A stretch of 64,000 bases of DNA from Acanthopleura granulata (taxonomy: Eukaryota > Mollusca > Polyplacophora > Chitonida > Chitonidae), in assembly GCA_016165875.1 (NCBI GenBank), contig JABBOT010000004.1:31959866-32023865 (forward strand). The letters run 5' to 3'. Position 1 is the first letter of the stretch. Each line of letters begins with the position of its first letter. A program made the position numbers and the translations under genes. This document shows, piece after piece, positions 14,838 through 26,170 of this stretch. The notes under the pieces are model-generated. The model ran no database searches. It was given only the letters and a program-made list of their open reading frames with translations, and had not been told where the DNA came from.

Positions 14838-14918
14838 AAACCTCGATTGAATGAATGATAATGGCTTAAGGCCACATCGGCAGTATCTCAGCCACATCGT
14901 TGTGAAACCTCGATTGAA
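14838..14918 (-). mobile_element. Tiny 5'-truncated retro-insertion with 14-bp target duplication
   Basis: AAACCTCGATTGAA occurs at 14838-14851 and again at 14905-14918. The 53 bases between read, on the minus strand, like the last part of a SINE tail (GATACTGCCGATGTGGCCTTAA, then ATCATTCA). It is therefore a severely truncated retro-insertion. Confidence 0.7.
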
Positions 14919-17900
14919 GCGACATCAACCGGTGGTCAAGAATTCCGTGCTTTAATCACGTGAAAAACAGAAGGAAAAATATTAACAGAAAAAATATTTC
15001 CACAAATCAAAACTTGCCATCTTCCATTTCAGGAACTGATCCAGGCATAAAGAGCATTGGGCCCAAATTAGTGAACCTGTCGAATACCTTGTTATGGTCC
15101 AACCCACATAGCATTGTGAAAGATCCGTATATCTGAGCTAATGAGTACAAAACAGTCTATATCAGACTGCCAATTATCAGTATCCTGCTACTGAGATAAT
15201 TGTAAGTATTGCGTAAGAGGATGTCACCGTCATGTTAAATATTAGGGATTGTGCTGTGGAAAGTCTTCCGGGCCTGGTCAGAATGTACCAGTATGCTCTG
15301 ACACACGTGGTACACAAGTCATAAATTTTAAACATATATGGTAATTTTCCAAAGCGGTATCTACGGACAGTGTGCAAAATATCCAACATAACAACATTAG
15401 TTCTTAGTTCCATATATGTACCGAAATATACTTGTCTCAAATAATTTGTACAGTATAGGAATCTGAATTTACTTTATTTCTGATTTGGGATTTATCAAAT
15501 CGCGTTTTTAACCAGGGCAAAAAGCTTTCATAGCATGCAGTCGAGCCTTTTGAGTGGTACAGACGTGCAAATATCACACTCCCGCGTGTTTTGGCACGAT
15601 TCTTTGAATTTGAACAAATTCGGCAGCTTTACGATAGAGTGAATCTATCGTAATAACGAATGCCTAATAACAATATACAAAACTGCACCATATATGTCTT
15701 ACGACATATGATTTTGTACCTTAAACTCCAATGAATACACTGGAACTGCAAAGCATGGTGTAGTTATTATCATTGTGAAAGGAAGACGGTCAGTTTAAAT
15801 TAAAGCCGGGATGATTACAAGGTTTTATTAATACAGATGTATTTTTGCCGCTCAGGATTTCTGTCAGGAGAGAGGTCACGATGGGATGTGGACGTGAGGT
15901 GGTGGGCCGCATCTCTAACCGATAGCTTAGCCCACCCTTGTGTTGTTCGGGCCAGCGTAGTTTACACAATTAAGTTAGCAGCTAATTCTCACTGAATCCG
16001 AACCACAATAAACCTTCCGCTTGTAATGGAACACGCGCTACAAAATGATTTGGTGTAGTGACTGTTTCCTTGGTCCAAATAATTTGCCGATTCTGGACAA
16101 TAGCGGTAGGCGCAAAGCCGTGGCAATCGCCGCTTCCGTGTCCAGAGCAAATCTGTCACCTGAGAAGCCCCCATTCTTAGCCATATTACTACTGTTAACT
16201 ACATCTTTGTTTTCACCTGATTGCCGATAATCGGGATCCCTCACAGGGCGGTCAGATCAAAGGAAAACACCGGAAAAGCCTGCAGAACTTTGATACTTAA
16301 CATTCCGAAGGTGGTCAGCCCGAATGAAAGGCTCCTGCAGAAAAACTAGCTTAGAATCTTTAACCATGCCACAGCGTCCATTGTTACGACCTTCAGTACG
16401 GGTCGTGTCTAGCTACAGGGTGGTCACTTGTGTTCGGCGCAGGCATTAAGCTCAGTATAACGACAACTTAATAACACCTGTCCCACTAAGGCATTTCTGC
16501 GGCAATACGGTTAATGAGGTTAGAAAATTTTCAAGTAGCCAGACACACCAATCTTTTAAGGGAGCCAGCAGACCTTATAAAAGGGTGCAGTCTAAAGAGA
16601 ATACCTAATAAAAAAGTCCTTCGCTGCAATCTCGATAACACAGAAAACTTTGATAAAAATCAGAACTCTGATATGAGCTCTGCTTGTTGGGAAGTGTGCA
16701 GAAATAAGTGAATGGCTCTTCCGTGTGCCCTGCAAAATGGCACGGACATAGGTTGCATAGAAACTCCGTGGGTGTCGGAAGGAAGCGGGGCACAATAGAG
16801 GTGACGTGGGTGTGACTGGGTGGTCAAACTGAGTAACGATATCTTGTTCACGCCTGATTAACATACCATAAACATGCATGGAGGGTAGAGACACCGGGAA
16901 TTCTGATGGAGCAAACAAGTCTTTCTCTTTTTTTTAGCAAATGACGAAATATAAGGAAGCTGAAATTTAATTTAATAATAGCGTGGTGAATTTTCCTGTA
17001 AAATCATTTTATCTGTTTTTTGTTTCTTTTTCCACTTCAAATGAAAATACTAAAGTAAAGATTTATTAATATAGGACCCATGCTATTAATCTGTGGGTGT
17101 CTGTTGTGTTGGCTCAACATTATCACTTTGGCTCAGCAGGTAATGTACATAAGTGTCATATCTAGGGACCTATACCTTTGATGGGATCCTGTTATTTCCT
17201 GTATTCCCAATTGTTTGATCACACAATCAAGCGACTAAGGATTGTACTCAGACAAAACGCACTCCTCGATCCCATACAGGACTTTGTACAAACAACGGGT
17301 ATATTTGCAAAAACCAAAGGTGGGCTCCTTAATACCCCCGTCGTAACTACTTAATCTTACTTTGCAATAACAATTATTGACACCAATTAAAGCTCCGCAT
17401 ATATCGAAGCTATTGGACGGCATAATTTGTTTTTCCGTTGTAAGTCCCTACTCCACCCCCCCAAAACAAAATCTAGTCCGTACATTGCAAAAAGATGAAC
17501 ACATAATGTATTGTTTTATATATTCTATAACACTAATTCACTTGTAACCTTCCTTCAAGTTTTAACTCAAAAATGCAAATATAAATACAATATTAATTCA
17601 GTTTAACTGTGTTGATTTAAAAGTGGAATGTTCATTATCCAAACACAAACATTTTTCTGAAAGTGTAGTTACTCGGAAGCCTGTGAAAATCTTTTTTAAC
17701 TAACAGTGAAAACACAAAGGCTTTGCAACATATATGACTTAGGACATCTTGAAGATGCATAAATTCTGATTGTAAATTACTGTTTGAGTGAAACGGACTT
17801 TTTTCCTTGCCATTTTCACCTAAACTTGCATGGAAGAGATATAAAACTGACTTCATATCGCGCAATTACTCAACATATGCTTAATTTTTATGCACACTCC

Positions 17901-19870
17901 TTCCGTTTTTCTTTTTAGCAAATATTTCTGTTTGAGCAGCTGAACGTACGTAGATTTTTCCTTAAAGTCTACATTAAGCTATTTCTCTCTCGGGAACTTG
18001 AGTCTTTCCATGGATAGTGTTCATTTTTGTCTTGGATATTCCATGTTGTAACATTATGTATCACTATAAGTTAAACTGTGAAGTTTGCTAGAATTCTTTA
18101 GAACTTGCAAAGGGCCTCTATGGTTTCATACAAACCCTGCTGCGGGATTACTTAAGGTAGTACATTATCATGGTAGATAACTGTCTATGTCGTTTTGATT
18201 ACCATCGGACCAGTGATTCTAATTATTCTTAGTGTAATTCTTTAATTTTGCTGGTTTCGTCCCCCATTACGCATACTCCTCAAATGAATTTATAACGTGG
18301 AACGTTTGAGTAAGGAGGAAATGCCACAACTATGGTTAGTGCCCTTGAGACAGGAAATTAGAGTATATTTTCTTGTATTTTTAAGAAAATCTTAATTTGC
18401 ACACTTATATATGCATATGTATGCATCAGCTTTTTAACCCACAAATGCCATAAAAAAGTTTTGCTACGCGCCAGGGTCTTTGCCCCGACGTGGGAGGGAC
18501 AAACCTCTTCCGGGCTATCCCATCTATATTCGGCTGTTGTCACGACCATTGCCTGCATCGATCTCCTGGAGTTGAATACCTCCGTGGGCCTATTAACTAA
18601 TTCACGAACGATACCAGTCGTTTAATCCCATGAAAAGTTAAGAAACTAATATAGTTATAAAACATGAAAAAGAAAAATAATCCGTGGGGAATATAGTGCC
18701 TTCTACGTGGGTAATCATTATTACATTATTGAGACCCCTCTTCTTAATGTGTTTCTGGTTTATGTTCGATTGACTCACAACGTTACATTTTATAATAATG
18801 ATTATAAAAAATGCAATCGGAGTAGTCTCTAACTTTCTGTAATCCAGATGGATCGCTTTGGTGTCTAATGTTTTATTTCAGATCTTTTTTTTTTCACCTC
18901 TGGAGACAGGGATGGTTGGCAGGGACGCTATTACGTGGGTGGTGCTCAGGTCAAGATTAAGGGAAGCTATGAAGATTTGCACACCAATAGTGGCTTTTGT
19001 AATCATTTCCTCTCATCTCGGAAAGGGTCATTTGATACAAGTACCCATGGTTTTGCACAACTGTGTTAACCAAGATTTCCTCCGTTATAGCGATCTGATA
19101 TACAAGTTTATATTGTGGCCGTCTTCGGCAGTGTCACGACTGGGACGGTTAGAACTTCACGGGCGACCCAGTGAGGCTTAGCGGGCAGTACGGTGGTACT
19201 GATTTGTCGACGTACCCATACGCTAGCAGGCTAGCTAGCAGCGCGGTGAAATCAATACAGCTGGCTGTTGGCCTACTGAACACTGAACCCTTCCCCTCCA
19301 CACACGCATACCGTCGACTAACTTCCTAGTAGACCATCACACACCTAATAGGGTATATACATGCATATCTTTCAAATGAATACAACATTAGTATGTCTCT
19401 TAATTCAGCACAACCGTAAGTTCCAGTTCTCCTTATAGTAAACCCTGGTGTTATTTTTAGCCACAGGAATTAATACTTGCGTTTACTGAGAAGCAGACCC
19501 GATGTGCCACAACCAAGCTGGCTGTTTTACCCCTGTGTTGAGGCTACAATTTTCCTTCTACGAGCGTCCGGTACACAGGGAGGCCTAGTTCTACACTCCG
19601 CGACTGGCCGAATGTGACACTCTGCTTGAGCACGTAAATCATCAAACTAGCGGGTGACGTCATTTAGACTGGCGTAGCCCCGACAGCTTTTACCAGCTAA
19701 AACGCTGTGTTTCTCTTAATTAAACTAACGTAATTTTGATAACCTGGCACTGACCAATGTCACACCTCCAACGATCTTTCCAATCCTAATTTAGCCTTTC
19801 CATAAATGAAATAGAGGCCTTCATTCAGTGGACTCATTCACTCAGAGGGTCCGCCCATGCCTTCCGTGTG

Positions 19871-19965
19871 ATTGGTCGATGTGTCTGTGACGTATTGTAT
19901 ATACGGACTATAAAGAACTGAGGTTTGAACAGTTATACTCACTATACACATTGCAACACCTAGCT
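19871..19965 (+). promoter_or_regulatory. Candidate P450 promoter and non-coding first exon (distal)
   Basis: In order: inverted CCAAT (ATTGG, 19871), a CRE-like TGACGTA (19888-19894), a TATA box CTATAAAG (19908-19915), a TCACTAT initiator-like site about 30 bases further on, and a full-consensus donor gtaagt at 19966. This order suits a short non-coding exon spliced to 21867. No transcript evidence is available. Confidence 0.35.
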
Positions 19966-20154
19966 GTAAGTATTGATTGAGATTCTTCCATTTATTGCAA
20001 TACTGTTGTATTATTAGCACAACTTTGGTTTAGGAAACAAGGTTTGATTTAAGGACAAAGTGATTGGCTGAAGGCTTAGTTTGTTACTCGCCGGTCATAC
20101 TGTGCTTGTATACCAACCGCAGTCAGCCTCCGTATTTTGATTCACCGTCTCGAA

Positions 20155-20253
20155 CCACGTGGGTACCAGGCATTTCTGTTACCTGTTAGCCCCACTTTAA
20201 TAGTATAAACAGATACAAGGACTGTACGGAAGAGAGAGGCCTTGAGTCTTCAT
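20155..20253 (+). promoter_or_regulatory. Candidate P450 promoter and non-coding first exon (proximal alternative)
   Basis: A CCACGTGG E-box (about 20156-20163), TATAAA at 20204-20209 and a donor gtaagt at 20254 would make a very short first exon. It could be an alternative to the distal candidate or a chance arrangement. Confidence 0.25.
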
Positions 20254-21866
20254 GTAAGTTTACACTCTTTCCTCATGTCACCTTTTACCAACCTGTCATG
20301 TTTCATGTATACTTTTTTCTCGTCTCCTATCTTTTGATAGTTATTCACAGGCCTCTATAATATTTCTTGTTAAATTTAGATATAATCTTTGTTAGATTGT
20401 AATACCTGTTATGGTATATCAAGTAGCTTTTCCGACAGGAAAAGTGTGTAGGATTTACCTGTAAGCAATCGGTTTCTCTCAGAGACGATCGTTATTCAAT
20501 GTAAAGCTTACACAGTGTATAAAGGAGGGCAATAATTTAAATGAAGTTTTCGTGGAGGCGGGATTTATCTGTGTGTGACGGCTGCAGCTCACTGACAAGT
20601 TTACCCAGGTGTGCAGTTAGACAGTGCCTATCATCCCTCCAGGGGATGTTGTATCTTGATGTCTTTTCCATTTTATGTGCCTTCTAGCTAATTGTATGCA
20701 TAATCGCAGCTTGTTAAAGACTGGCTCTCCATCACGCTTGAGAAAATGTTAAATTAGGGATAAAAGAACCGGTGACTGACACATGTCTAAATTTAATATA
20801 TAGTCTTAAAGTGAGGCGGACGAAACAGGCAATGATTGTGGCTGTGAAGGAAGTAGGAACAGCTAGTTGTTTTTTCCGATGAGGTCACAGCTGTATAGCC
20901 CGCTCTGTTAAGGTGATTGCATGGGTTGTCAAGGTTGTTTTAAGTAGCGTTTATTATCTAGAAACGCAGTATGGTTTGGCTTACGAGTGTAGTCAAAGAT
21001 TAGTCAAAGCTGAAAATGGTGTTGTGGATAAGTAGCTGTAATTGTATAGTAACGGACTTTCGATGACAGGACAAGCGGCGGTCGTGTTTATACTCCTAAT
21101 TGAGGCTCTGGGCTAAGCAACGAGGTTGACAAGGGGATGAAATACGCCAGACAGGGCTTAAAATCCCCACACGTCAGAGTTTCCCCGTGTAGCCTACTAA
21201 CGACAGTGAGTGTCGTTTTAAAGCGGGGGATTCCACGATGAACGTATAGAGTCACAACTAGGCCAGGAAGACCGTCTGACGACACATCCCGACCAGGACG
21301 GATTTCCCAACCTCGGGTGTATTAATATAGGTGATATCACATACACGTGGTCAGAGCCTGCCATAAGCCAGAACTACCGGCAAGTGTGAGCATTGTAGTG
21401 TCAGGTAACCGTCGATCCAAGTACTTACCTGGCGTTTAGTTATCGATCTAGTACTACCGGCTCGACGTAAGCCCGACCACACTCCTACGTACTACGTAAA
21501 CGACACTATTTCATAAAGTAGCAGGTAAAGAGTTCTGTAAGCTGCCGATTTCACCTATTATAACAGTTTCAACAGCCAGTAAAACCCCCTGTTGTAACAT
21601 TGTTTTTATTTTAGGGGATTTCGCTGAGGGTTTTACCTGTTACAAGGAGTCCGTGTTCATAATCTGTAAGGCAGTTGCCCGGTCCAAGGCCGCCGGCAGA
21701 GTGCTGATTCAGTCCCCTGAGTCACTGCAGTTAGGCCCCCTTAGCTGGTTGGCCAGCCAGCCCCCTCTCTCTCACAAACCCAACAGCCTAAGTCGAGCCG
21801 TGGATCAATAATCATCACCGATTGGGCCTTAAATATAATGGAGTGTTTCCTTTCTCTTCCTTTCAG

Positions 21867-22021
21867 ACGGTGAATCCACACGAATCACAAGTCCAACTTC
21901 AGACCGGCCACATCAGCCCTTGTATACCGAGTCTCTTCCTTGAGACGCGATACTTTACCTGACAGAGTTGACTACAGGATTTGATTATTTACTTGCGTTG
22001 ATCACCTGCTTCATCCCAAAT
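21867..22021 (+). other. 5' UTR part of the first coding exon of the P450
   Basis: A strong pyrimidine tract ending tttcag (AG at 21865-21866) lies 155 bases upstream of the start codon. This indicates that the start-codon exon is an internal exon with at least one non-coding exon upstream. The inference rests on splice-site quality only. Confidence 0.5.
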
Positions 22022-22101
22022 ATGGTATCTGTTACCGGTTATCTTATTGTACTCCTTGGCGTTCTTATGGGTGCCTACTTCAGATTCTTCTACCGGCGAA
22101 G
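22022..22101 (+). CDS. P450 coding exon 1 (membrane anchor)
   Basis: Encodes the N-terminal signal anchor and ends FYRR plus two bases of an Arg codon, just before the donor gtaagt at 22102. The codon is completed by the first base of the next exon. An in-frame TGA at 21941 shows the ORF does not extend further 5'. Confidence 0.85.
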
Positions 22102-24782
22102 GTAAGTCACGTTGTTGTTGTTTAATAGTTAAGATATTTATTACTTCAGCTGTATTAATCATGATTTAATGCCCGATGCATCGCACTGTAATGCTGTGTA
22201 ACTATTCTTGCCTCGTTTTACCTGTTCTTTATCCATGCTTTGTTGTCAGAGTGTACCACAAATCTGATTTTAATATAATTGTTTTCCGCTTTCTTATGGA
22301 TTTCCTTCAGGGCATTTAGCTAATTGCAATTGATGATATTTTTTTAAACGTAAAATGTGTTGGTGAGGGCGGAAATTCAAGTAGCCGACTGACACTGCTT
22401 ATGGCGCTTCCAATCAATTGTCTCTAATATTTGAAGTTCCTTGAAATAGCCGAATGTTTACCTTTAGCTGCAAACTTCTTAACTGTATAACTTGCCGGGA
22501 GCTTCAGGCTGACTTCACGTGACCGGCTACGCTTCTCTGTCCCGTAGCGCAGCTGCAATGTTCTGTGAAAGAAACGATGACACCATTGCCCCGATAACCT
22601 GTAAACGCAGATGGCTACTGTAGCAACAAGTAGACAAGCAAGGCCTCCAGCGGCAAAAGTTATGCCATTCTCCAACAAAAGTTATTAAGCGGTCCTCTTA
22701 ACAGATACTGATTTTTTCTTCGGCAAATATTTATGTTCCCTTTTCTCTCTACTGTGAACAGGCGGAAGAACGAGCCTCCGTTGGTTGCTGGACATTTTCT
22801 TTGGGGCAGCGGCGAGGACTTCTCTAAACAAGCTGTATCGTTTCTACACAGCTGCCAGAAGAAGGCCGGGGATATATTTACCATTCGACTTCTGAACCAA
22901 CATTTGACAATAATCATGGATCCCCACAGCTACGAAAATATGTCCCGAGAAAGGAATTTCGATTTCGATGTGATACAGAAACAAGTGAACAGGAATGTGT
23001 TCAATTTCCAGTTGGTAGACGCCAGGAAGATGCTGAAGGAAGCCGGGAAGACGGTCCGTGGGCCATCACTTACCAAGGGAATGAGGGTCTTCTCTGAGCA
23101 CCTTAATGAGAGCCTGTACAACGCGGGTACCACGGATGTGAACGGCAACGATCTGGCTGTGAAGTCCTCAGACCCAGGATGGCAGACGGACGAGCTGAGG
23201 AACTTCACCTCCAAGACCTTGTTCTCCGCAATGTTTTACACCATTTTCGGCAAGGACAGCAGCCTGGACCTCAGCAAGTTTGAGCCGCAGATTGTCTACA
23301 GAAACTTTGATCAGTTCCACAAGTACTTCAACTATCTTTGGCTTGGGGTTCCCGTCTGGCTGTTTCCCAAAGCGGGAGATGCTTTGTCCGTGCTGGTTCA
23401 ACAGCCCAGCTCGGAGGACTTTCTCTCCAGAAACGACCTTTCGGATTACATTCGATTCTCCATGGAATTTATGAAGGACCGTGGTCAATCAGAGTCTGAC
23501 ATCAAAGGTCACAACTTAGTCTACCTCCATGTTAATTACAACACATTCAGAGTTGCCTTCTGGTGCCTGTATAAAATCATGGAGAACCAGAAAGCCTTGG
23601 CTGCGCTGAAGAAAGAGGTTTCCGCGGCAGTAAATGCCAAGCTTTCTGGGCGGTTTCCTGGAGAAGAAAACGACGACATCATGTTTAATCAACAAGAACT
23701 AGAAGAGCTCCCAATACTGGGTAAGTCCTATTTTCTCTGGGATGTTGTAGTAGTAACTGGATGAAACGAAAAACTACTCGAATTCAAGCTATCTGAGTAA
23801 TTTAGTAGACGGATGAAAGCAATACGTTGAAAACAAAGCCATGCTTCACAATGCTGGTTAGTTACAACTGTCAGGAAATCCCAGATATAACATAACGAAG
23901 TATATGTCGAAGAGAAGGTTCTTAATTGAGTTTTGTTTTCTGTGTTGCAGATAGCATCGTGCAGGAGACATTGCGGGTGTCGAGCGGAGTATTCATGGTG
24001 AGGTACGTGACCGAGGACACCAACTTCACAATGGACGATGGGCAGACCTATTCCATCCGAGCTGGCGATAGAGTAGCCATATATCCTCCAGCGATTCATA
24101 AAGACCCGGAAATATATGAAGATCCAGAGGTAAATATAGCAAATTAATTTGCAATTAAGACGGCTAACGGCTTTTAATAAATTAAGCAAGAGGAGGAAAT
24201 GACAAATGAAACTTTTTCCGCCTGTCTTCTGAACTTTATTTTGACTGAAGCTCGATACTTTATCTTAACTGATCAGCTACTCCATTCAACTGTTAGCTAA
24301 ATATAAGCCGCGCCATTGAAGGATAACACGATAGTATACACAGGAGAAAAAAGAGTTCGTTAAAAGGGTTCTGTAGCTGACGTCTGGTATAATCAGGAAG
24401 ATCAAACTGTTTTAGGCTACTTATGAACCTTACATACCATACAGTAGCTAATACATTTTTTCTCTTGTTTATTTTGCAGACTTTTAAATACGACCGATTC
24501 GTCAAGGCCAAGTTCTACAAAAACGGCAAGCAGCTTAAAAACCCGATCATGGCGTTTGGTTCGATTTGCCCTGGTAAGCGGTACGCCATCTTACAGGCCA
24601 AGTGGTATCTGTTCACACTAGCTCATATGTTTGACTTTGAATTGCTAGAGGGTGAACAAACAGACATTGATGTGAACTATTATGGACACGAAATCTTGCC
24701 ACCAACAAATGATGTTCATCTTAGGTATAGAATGAAAGACTGTTACAGTGAAGACAAACACCCAAGATTATCGTTCGTCTGA
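22022..24782 (+). CDS. Cytochrome P450 of the CYP7/CYP8 group, 4 coding exons, 506 aa
   Basis: CDS is join(22022-22101, 22762-23720, 23951-24129, 24480-24782), 1521 nt. All introns are GT-AG, with phases 2, 1 and 0. Residues 3-25 form a hydrophobic anchor followed by RRRRK, then the hinge NEPPLV, as in microsomal P450s. The K-helix ExxR is E352-T-L-R355. DPEIYEDPE-TFKYDRF (about 398-413) is the PERF-type region. The heme segment is FGSICPGKR with thiolate ligand C436. The end, GHEILPPTNDVHLRYRM, closely resembles CYP7A1 and prostacyclin synthase (PTGIS). The I-helix has N287-T instead of the usual acid/Thr pair, as in the CYP7/CYP8 group. Likely an ER-anchored sterol or lipid oxidase or isomerase; the substrate cannot be read from the sequence. 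The start is the first in-frame ATG after a stop and has A at -3 and G at +4. Odd: three residues are missing between F432 and C436. CYP39-type membership is an alternative. Confidence 0.93.
22102..22761 (+). other. P450 intron 1
   Basis: 660-base GT-AG intron, phase 2. I see no conserved element inside. An open frame on the minus strand at 22424-22678 lacks an ATG and was rejected as a gene. Confidence 0.85.
22762..23720 (+). CDS. P450 coding exon 2 (hinge to end of J-region)
   Basis: The large exon encodes residues 27-346: hinge, beta-1 region, helices A to about J and the I-helix around N287. The acceptor is a pyrimidine-rich run ending at AG 22760-22761. The donor gtaagt begins at 23721. 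It ends ELEELPIL, which matches the CYP7A1 pattern just before the K-helix. Confidence 0.92.
23951..24129 (+). CDS. P450 coding exon 3 (K-helix ExxR)
   Basis: Begins by completing the split Asp codon, reading DSIVQETLR with the ExxR pair at residues 352 and 355. It continues through the beta-strand region to DPEIYEDPE. Acceptor tgtgttgcag; donor gtaaat at 24130. The segment aligns without gaps, by eye, to remembered CYP7A1 and PTGIS sequence. Confidence 0.93.
24480..24782 (+). CDS. P450 coding exon 4 (heme-binding segment, C-terminus)
   Basis: Begins TFKYDRF after the acceptor attttgcag and carries the heme cysteine (C436, codon 24567-24569). It ends with the CYP7/CYP8-type C-terminus and a TGA at 24780-24782. 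Compared with relatives it is shortened twice: by about six residues after the PERF-type Arg-Phe, and by three residues in the loop before the cysteine. Confidence 0.93.
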   Translation, partial: TFKYDRFVKAKFYKNGKQLKNPIMAFGSICPGKRYAILQAKWYLFTLAHMFDFELLEGEQTDIDVNYYGHEILPPTNDVHLRYRMKDCYSEDKHPRLSFV

Positions 24783-24863
24783 TTCCGAGGCAAACAGCGA
24801 GCCCTAGTCTCAACGAGGTGTTCTGACGCACTGGATAAAAAGGCATCTGTATTATAAACAACA

Positions 24864-24889
24864 TTATTTATTTATTTATTATATTTATT
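24864..24889 (+). promoter_or_regulatory. AU-rich element in the P450 3' UTR
   Basis: Three overlapping ATTTA pentamers (24866-24878) include the nonamer TTATTTATT, and a fourth pentamer lies at 24883-24887. This is the layout of mRNA-destabilising AREs. It lies 82 bases after the stop codon. A simple ATTT repeat without function is the alternative. Confidence 0.5.
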
Positions 24890-26164
24890 ACAAACATGAG
24901 AAGGTGATGAAAAGCGAGTATTGAAATTTATCACTCATGTTTGTAACAACTGTGGAATCTCAAATTTGGCTGACGACCCGAACCTGTGTCCGACAGAAAG
25001 TAATGTACATAATAACGTATATACACCACGGAACAAAACTGCAATGATCCCCATGAGTAACGTTGAGGCTCCACCACCTTCGATTCCAAGCCAAGACACT
25101 CACAGGAAACTCAGCATTTATTTATCTATATCTATATGTATAGTACTTCAGCAATACGGGTAAATGTGCAAAATACCAAAAGTACGACACACGATACAGG
25201 CCACGGGAGCTGCATTCTACCTTATCCAGCAAGACAGCACCGGGCTGATCTTCAGCGACTCTTTATACCGGGGCTTATTTCTCCTGAACGAGGAGTGCGA
25301 CGTCCTATACGTGCTGTACTACTCTTCAAGACCCCCATCTCTCTTCACCAGTGTACAGTCGTTGACAAACTCTTTATGCCAATTGTTTTTTAAGTTGGCT
25401 TGGAACTGCCATTATGAACGATGTGCGCTATACAAAGCTGCCATGGCTTGACTGGAAATTTTAACGAAACAGGGTCTCGATTTTGTGTGGACTGAATGTG
25501 ACTAGGGTAACTTTTGAACCTCTGTCAACTAACTCTGAACAGCTGTGGTCGCAGAGGCAGAGAAGAGCAACCTCATCACACCATATTCTCAAGCCCCTAA
25601 TATGTGATAACGTTTCCGTCTCTATCATCCACTGTATATAGAATTCGATGAAGTAGCTCTTCCTTCCATATATGTTGTGACTATTTGTTGTGTGCCTGTC
25701 GAATGTGGAGCTAGTCCGTGTCCAGTTTCATCTTTTCGACGATGGTGTGATGCCCTGGAGATTGCTTCTTGATGCTTCACATAGAGAACTCAGTATTTCT
25801 ACATACGTTAATGCATTGTTTGTGAAGATATTCGCCTTAATCAATGTCTTAAGTCGGGCACACTGGATAAAATAATATACGGAGAAGGCGGGGAGTGTGT
25901 CTGTGGTGTCTGTTTAGAAACGTTTTTGTTTTATGATACAGGTTGTGTATGTGTTTTAAATCCTAAAACCAAAATTGTTGTGGAATTTAAGAATTGTAAT
26001 TTTCCTCCTTTCAGCAAGCTGAAGATAAACTTTATTAACATGCCCTACAGCTGTTGCGAGCGAACCCGTCCTTATGTGCGTGTTTGTGCGTGTGTATGTG
26101 AGGTGTTCTTAATGTCCATTCATGTACAATGTATAGTACAGTGTATAGAAATGGGCATGCTGGC

Positions 26165-26170
26165 AATAAA
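26165..26170 (+). terminator. Poly(A) signal AATAAA, probable P450 3' end
   Basis: First exact AATAAA downstream of the P450 stop codon on the + strand, with a T-rich downstream stretch. No other canonical signal occurs between the stop and this site. Confidence 0.45.

Larger units (their letters stand above)
9835..19870. other. No gene recognised
   Basis: Microsatellites near 11.3, 12.35 and 13.45 kb and the small retro-insertion at 14.84 kb are all I can name. A frame open at 18882-19069 after an acceptor-like ttttatttcag matches no family I know. Confidence 0.55.

Noticed and set aside
18882..19069. Open frame after an acceptor-like site (GWQGRYYVGGAQVKIKGSY)
   Set aside because: It looks protein-like but matches no known domain, has no clear donor, and ends in a stop after about 60 codons.
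21421..21435. GTACTTACCTGGCGT, like the 5' end of U1 snRNA
   Set aside because: The match stops after about 14 bases and no U1 stem-loops follow. It is equally a minus-strand splice-donor consensus; no gene is supported there.
22424..22678. Minus-strand frame with a membrane-anchor-like start in P450 intron 1
   Set aside because: It opens at TTG, has no ATG and follows a stop directly; most likely chance.
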